Part shown: one piece after another, positions 5,809-9,203 of the stretch
How the letters are laid out: every line of letters begins with the position of its first letter
Position numbering within the stretch: position 1 is the stretch's first letter
Assembly (NCBI GenBank): GCA_903832475.1
Contig: CAILBQ010000114.1
Location: 1-9,203 of the forward strand
Source: an uncultured Acidobacteriota bacterium
GTDB lineage: Bacteria; Acidobacteriota; Terriglobia; Terriglobales; Acidobacteriaceae
Reading direction: 5' to 3'
DNA length: 9,203 nucleotides
Translations under genes and position numbers: made by a program
The notes under the pieces: model-generated
What the model was told of the DNA's origin: nothing
Databases searched by the model: none
What the model saw: the letters and a program-made list of their open reading frames with translations, nothing else

Positions 5809-5937
5809 ATGAAGAGAGTGCGCTTTGTTCTGGAATGCGGTCCAGGGATGTTGGCCAAGTCGAATTCGACGGCATCCGAGCTGATCGGCGCCTGTCGTGT
5901 CGTGAATTTGACGAGGAGGTTTAATGATCGTCTGTGA
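5809..5937 (+). CDS. Possible 42-aa linker ORF
   Basis: An ATG one base after the stop codon of the HTH gene opens a 42-codon frame (MKRVRFVLECGPGML...) that ends inside the first codons of the TniQ gene, in another frame. The geometry would allow translational coupling from the HTH gene into TniQ, but the TniQ gene already has a strong site of its own, GAGGAGGT at 5913-5920. No domain is recognisable, and the frame may be chance. Confidence 0.25.
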   Translation: MKRVRFVLECGPGMLAKSNSTASELIGACRVVNLTRRFNDRL

Positions 5938-6898
5938 CCCTTTGCCGGATGAGCCCTTCCTGTGCCACGCTTTGCGAAACCAACTCGCCACAGGTCTCGA
6001 CACCCACATCCAACTATTCAAGCAACTGCGGCTTCAGGCTAAGGTGGCAACGCGACGTGGACCAGGCAGGTGCGCGCCTACCGGTGAGACTTGGGTTGAG
6101 CTTCTTGCGAAGCACTGCGGCCTCGATCCGTTCGACTACGCGATGGACCACACGTCCTTCCCATTGCTACTCTATGGCCATGTAAGTGCGCTTGAAGGTG
6201 GTCGTGCCAAGGCGCTGGCGCGGCTAGATTTACAAGGGCCAGACAGTCCCCGTTGCGATCTTCTGTTTTGTCCCGCCTGCGTTGAGGAAGACACTCAGGA
6301 TTACGGGTTCGCCTATTACCGGAGGAAGCACCAGTTCCTCGGATCTATCAGGTGTTCCACCCACGACGTTGGTTTGCAATCTGTCGCACGAGAGAGGATG
6401 CGTGTGACAACGCTTCCGCACGTGGTGACCGTCTCTGGCGGTGTACCGCAACCCGCGAATTCCAACAACGTGAGAGAGATCAGCCGATATCAAACCCTGT
6501 CCGAGTACGTGCTTGATAGCGGTGTGCGCATCGATCAATGGGCGGCATGTTCATCGCTGACGGAAAGAATCCGGACAAGGTGGGGCCACGTGCAGGCCGA
6601 AGACTTGTGGGACAAAGCCGTGGATCGGTTCGGCGAAGACTGGATGTTGAGTCTCCACCAAAATAGTAGCGCGCCCGGAGTAGGTGTCGGACTGACGATG
6701 CGCAGCTTCTATCTAGTGACTGGACTCACTGCGGGATCTGCTCAACTGGATGGGATTTTGATCGCCGCGCTCCTTGCCTTCGACGATCCGCGTGAAGCCT
6801 TCGGATGCCTTGTGGGCGATGCGGAACTGAGTCAACCAGCGGTCGATGTAGTTGACCATAGCGTTCACCGGCACGACGAGGAACTGGAGGCAGCTTAG
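5924..6898 (+). CDS. tniQ: TniQ-family transposition targeting protein
   Basis: The 324-aa product belongs to the TniQ/TnsD family, proteins that choose the insertion site for Tn5053- and Tn7-like transposons and recruit the AAA+ ATPase. The family opening is present (DPLPDEPFLCHALRNQLATG, residues 5-24). The zinc-finger block is intact: C116-P-A-C119, then YYRRKHQFLG with H136, then C144-x-x-H147 followed by DVGL. This C-x2-C...HQ...C-x2-H order is the hallmark of TniQ. The start has a strong GAGGAGGT (5913-5920), four bases upstream. The part after about residue 160 is divergent and I see no further domain. It follows the HTH gene by 116 bases on the same strand and overlaps the end of the convergent TnsD-like gene by four bases. 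No transposase or ATPase gene is in the window. Confidence 0.82.
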   Translation: MIVCDPLPDEPFLCHALRNQLATGLDTHIQLFKQLRLQAKVATRRGPGRCAPTGETWVELLAKHCGLDPFDYAMDHTSFPLLLYGHVSALEGGRAKALARLDLQGPDSPRCDLLFCPACVEEDTQDYGFAYYRRKHQFLGSIRCSTHDVGLQSVARERMRVTTLPHVVTVSGGVPQPANSNNVREISRYQTLSEYVLDSGVRIDQWAACSSLTERIRTRWGHVQAEDLWDKAVDRFGEDWMLSLHQNSSAPGVGVGLTMRSFYLVTGLTAGSAQLDGILIAALLAFDDPREAFGCLVGDAELSQPAVDVVDHSVHRHDEELEAA

Positions 6899-8589
6899 CG
6901 TCGGATTCGCATGGTGCACCGGTTCAGTGCCGCTGCGGTCAACGGTAAGCGGTCAAGGTGGCCCAGCTTTGCTTTGAGGTCAGGGAGTTGCTGGTAGATC
7001 TGCCAGAGCGCAAGCGTACGCCCCGGTGCATCGGCCCCCAGTTCGGCTGCGACCTTGGCGACGCTCAATGCCAGATAGCGATCGCGCACGTCCCATTGCA
7101 CGCGCGGCGCAGCTGCGGTTAGCAGGCGGCTGTCACTGGGCTTGTGAGCGTCGAGCCATGCGCGGTCGTTCCGGTACAGCCATGCATAGGTGGCAGGCTC
7201 GACCAAACGAAGCGCCTTGACGCCTAGCAGCGGATTTCCACCGACGATGCGTTGCCACGTGGAGCGGGCGACTTCGCGCGCCGCCTCCGTGCGTGCCGTG
7301 TGCCAGCGGTCTTGCAGCCCGGGTTCAGTCCGCAGCACGCGCGTGACTGTCGATATCGAGGTGCCTGCTGCCTTCGCGGCGTCCTGCTTTCGCTGGCCCA
7401 AGGCGAGTGCGTCAACAAGCAGGCGTCGCTTGCTTTCGATCAGCAGTTTTGGACGGCGTGAGACCGGCGTTTCAGGGTAGAGCTGCGCCCGCACGGCCAT
7501 CACCGTCGTGACGTCGACACCCAGCCTGCGTGAAATGGCTGTCACGGTCTCCTTTTCCCGCTTCAGCGCCTTTGCGATAGCTGCTCGGCGGGGATCTCGC
7601 GTTGGGCTCGGACGATCACCTTCACCCTGTTCCGTCACTCCCGGGCACTGGTCATAGGCCGCAGCGAACGCGGCGTAGTCCTCAAACAGCCAGCTGATCA
7701 GCGACGCATGCCGGATGGGGTGACTGCTGCACCTGGGGCCAAGCATCTTAGCCAGTTGATCGTATGCGGTCTCGGCATCCTGAGGTAGTGGCCGGAACTC
7801 CGGCACGACGCGCAGCGACGACGTCATCGCCACATAGTCCTTTGCCATCGCGCCGAGCCTCATCGACATGAAGCCTTTCCCGTAGCCGAGTTCAGCCGCC
7901 CGAAGCCGGTAGGTGACGCGAACTCGGCTCAACTCGAAATGCCGGCCGCGCGCTCGGTGCAGTTGCCCGGCAACCTCGGCAAGTTGGCGCAACTCGCTGG
8001 GAGGCGGCCCCTGGAACGCGTGCTGAAGCAACTCCGACGCCGGAATGTGCCAAAGAAAGCGGTGCACCCCCGTCGCCTTGACGTTCGCTTCCATCAGCAC
8101 GGCTTCATGCTGCAGGCAGACCCAGACGCCAGGCACTTGATGTTCGACGTGCCAGTACGGCACCTGATGTCTGTGCATGTCCTCGACCATGCATTCACGG
8201 CAAGCCTTCAGCGGGTGGTTGGCTCGGAAACCTCCGGTCAACAGCCCGAGCGTGAACTTCAGGGAGCCGATCCCGTTGCCCCGTAGCGCAGCGATGGCAT
8301 TCTCGGCGACGACTGGCTCGGAAAAGCGGAGGTAGAACGGGAGAAGCGTGTGGCACTCGATGATCTGCCGTGCACTTCCCAGCGTTCCCTGCGTGCGCGT
8401 CACAAGTTCGTCGACCCGGCTCGGAAAGTCGTGGGCAGATCCGCGCTGCGGGTGGCCAAACATCTGCCGGCAGGTCGTTGAATGAGAGGTGTTGCCGGCC
8501 ACTACGTGCTGGCGACTGACCAAACTATATAGCGTCTCGTCAGGAAGCCATCCTACGACCGACGATGACTCAAATAGGCGCGAAGTCAT
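6895..8589 (-). CDS. tnsD: TnsD-like targeting protein (long TniQ family)
   Basis: The 564-aa product has TnsD architecture: an N-terminal TniQ domain followed by a long DNA-binding part. The N-terminus GWLPDETLYSLVSRQHVVAG (13-32) matches the P-DE-LYS-R-H-SG pattern of TnsD. The zinc finger is C130-R-E-C133, H150-Q-x-P-G and C158-L-Q-H161. The linker to about residue 335 contains a conserved-looking SWLFEDY. Two helix-turn-helix-like segments follow at about 348-368 (TAISRRLGVDVTTVMAVRAQL) and 394-419 (DAAKAAGTSISTVTRVLR), suited to reading a fixed attachment site as TnsD does at attTn7. The start at 8589 gives the usual short lead into the family motif. The open frame extends to a GTG at 8709, but those 40 residues have no family match. 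A ribosome binding site is weak for either start. Confidence 0.8.
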   Translation of the reverse strand: MTSRLFESSSVVGWLPDETLYSLVSRQHVVAGNTSHSTTCRQMFGHPQRGSAHDFPSRVDELVTRTQGTLGSARQIIECHTLLPFYLRFSEPVVAENAIAALRGNGIGSLKFTLGLLTGGFRANHPLKACRECMVEDMHRHQVPYWHVEHQVPGVWVCLQHEAVLMEANVKATGVHRFLWHIPASELLQHAFQGPPPSELRQLAEVAGQLHRARGRHFELSRVRVTYRLRAAELGYGKGFMSMRLGAMAKDYVAMTSSLRVVPEFRPLPQDAETAYDQLAKMLGPRCSSHPIRHASLISWLFEDYAAFAAAYDQCPGVTEQGEGDRPSPTRDPRRAAIAKALKREKETVTAISRRLGVDVTTVMAVRAQLYPETPVSRRPKLLIESKRRLLVDALALGQRKQDAAKAAGTSISTVTRVLRTEPGLQDRWHTARTEAAREVARSTWQRIVGGNPLLGVKALRLVEPATYAWLYRNDRAWLDAHKPSDSRLLTAAAPRVQWDVRDRYLALSVAKVAAELGADAPGRTLALWQIYQQLPDLKAKLGHLDRLPLTAAALNRCTMRIRR

Positions 8590-8777
8590 TTTGGGCCAGA
8601 TGAAACTTCGAGTCTCTCCCGTTTGCTGTTGGAAATCAACTAGGCGGGGCTTCTTGGATGCGAATCGGAGATGGCATGAATATGGACGAGCGCACGTTGC
8701 TGAGGGCACGATTTACTGGTGAAGATCGGTGCTTGCGGACCACTCTTGGACAACCTAAGGACATCTTTTCTAACAGG

Positions 8778-8867
8778 GCAAAATTTGTGATTTAGCAAAT
8801 ATTTAATATCGCAAAATTCTAGCTTTTAGAGAGTGATTGGATTTTCTCCATCCCGGGTTTGCAAATA
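8778..8867 (+). repeat. Four spaced GCAAA(A/T)T repeats
   Basis: GCAAAATTTG (8778), GCAAATATTT (8795), GCAAAATTCT (8811) and GCAAATAGAG (8861) are direct copies with spacings of 17, 16 and 50 bases, close to multiples of one unit. The first three form a continuous array of 16-17-bp units. Candidates are operator sites for the gp16-like protein or transposase-binding sites at an element end; a TGTGATTTAG that could begin such an end lies at 8786. Confidence 0.6.
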
Positions 8868-8880
8868 GAGAAAAAAATAG

Positions 8881-8909
8881 TTGACTAACTGCGCGAATCG
8901 AAATCCAAT
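8881..8909 (+). promoter_or_regulatory. Candidate promoter of the gp16-like gene
   Basis: TTGACT (8881-8886) as -35, a 17-base spacer, and TCCAAT (8904-8909) as a weak -10. The start of transcription would lie near 8916, just before the ribosome binding site AGGAG at 8921-8925. Confidence 0.45.
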
Positions 8910-8931
8910 GGCCGGGAAATAGGAGCATGTC

Positions 8932-9203
8932 GTGACGCAACTGAGAACTGGCGAGGAGATTCGTCGACTGTTTCGCGATGAGGGGGTCACGTTGAGTGAC
9001 TGGGCCCGGCGGCATGGCTTTTCTCGCCTGGCCGTCTACTCGGCTCTGGCCGGCCGCACGCAGGGCGTGCGGGGTGAGGCTCACCAGGTTGCCGTAGCGC
9101 TTGGACTCAAGGCTCGCCCCAGTGGACTCATTGAGTCGCTGGGAGCTGGCACCGGTACGGCGAGCACCGGGGGCAGTGCGGCCATGGAATCCTCAGGAGG
9201 CGC
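8932..9203 (+). CDS. BcepMu gp16-like DNA-binding protein, partial
   Basis: A GTG start with AGGAG (8921-8925) six bases upstream opens a frame that is still open at the window end, giving 90 codons. Residues 5-60 (RTGEEIRRLFRDEGVTLSDW..., then ARRHGFSRLAVYSALAGRTQ and RGEAHQVAVALGLK) match the pattern of the BcepMu gp16 family of phage and Mu-like-element regulators: an HTH of the form W-A-x-x-H-G-F-S-x-x-x-V-Y-x-x-L-x-G-R, then RG-AH-VAVALGLK. Residues 61-90 are a Gly/Ser/Thr-rich tail. An ATG at 8927 is followed at once by a stop and is not used. Such genes usually precede transposition genes in Mu-like elements, so those may lie to the right of the window. The minus-strand frame across it (8803-9084) is a shadow. 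Confidence 0.8.
   Translation, partial: MTQLRTGEEIRRLFRDEGVTLSDWARRHGFSRLAVYSALAGRTQGVRGEAHQVAVALGLKARPSGLIESLGAGTGTASTGGSAAMESSGG

Larger units (their letters stand above)
8590..8931. other. Divergent AT-rich control region
   Basis: About 340 bases separate the divergent TnsD-like and gp16-like genes. The part from 8590 to about 8755 has ordinary base composition and no gene beyond a possible N-terminal extension of the TnsD-like protein. From about 8760 to 8885 the sequence turns markedly AT-rich, unlike the rest of the window, and holds the GCAAA repeats, a TTTGCAAA palindrome (8858-8865), an A7 run and the candidate rightward promoter. AT-rich DNA of this kind is also a natural H-NS target. 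Confidence 0.6.

Noticed and set aside
8590..8709. 40-residue N-terminal extension of the TnsD-like protein from a GTG
   Set aside because: TnsD proteins begin shortly before the P-DE-LYS motif; the extension shows no family pattern and no ribosome binding site.

Overview
The window looks like an accessory region of a GC-rich betaproteobacterial genome, most likely Burkholderiales. This rests on two short H-NS (Bv3F/BpH3-type) proteins, an IS481-family element, a protein resembling the BcepMu gp16 family, and high-GC codon use. No rRNA, tRNA or housekeeping gene is present, so the taxonomic call is inference only.

Layout, left to right. (1) 24-138: five tandem copies of a 23-bp unit, then a 78-aa protein of unknown function (158-394). 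(2) 657-1490: a complete calcineurin-like metallophosphoesterase. (3) 1584-2228, minus strand: a 214-aa H-NS family protein with a long Lys/Ala tail. (4) 2422-3452: an intact IS481-family insertion sequence with 25-bp imperfect terminal inverted repeats and a 6-bp target duplication GCTAGG. The target duplication supplies the transposase stop codon. (5) 3619-3921, minus: a second, short, standard-length H-NS protein. (6) 4006-4908, minus: a multi-pass membrane protein I do not recognise. (7) 4909-5405: a gene-free stretch with a palindrome, an 11-G run and a perfect 16-bp inverted repeat. (8) 5406-5807: a small repressor-like HTH protein that appears to be transcribed as a leaderless mRNA, with an operator-like palindrome over its own -10 box. 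(9) 5924-6898 (+) and 6895-8589 (-): two different TniQ/TnsD-family proteins meeting tail to tail with a 4-bp overlap. (10) 8590-8931: a divergent, AT-rich control region with spaced GCAAA repeats. (11) 8932-9203 (+): a BcepMu gp16-like DNA-binding protein, cut by the window end.

How the parts may work together. TniQ/TnsD proteins are target-selection factors of Tn7-like and Tn5053-like transposons and normally work with a DDE transposase and an AAA+ ATPase. None of those is in the window. The gp16-like gene runs off the right edge and is the kind of regulator found at the start of Mu-like transposition operons. The most interesting reading is therefore a transposition module whose targeting half (regulator plus two TniQ-type proteins) lies here and whose catalytic half lies to the right. 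The alternative is a stranded remnant. The sequence beyond 9203 decides this.
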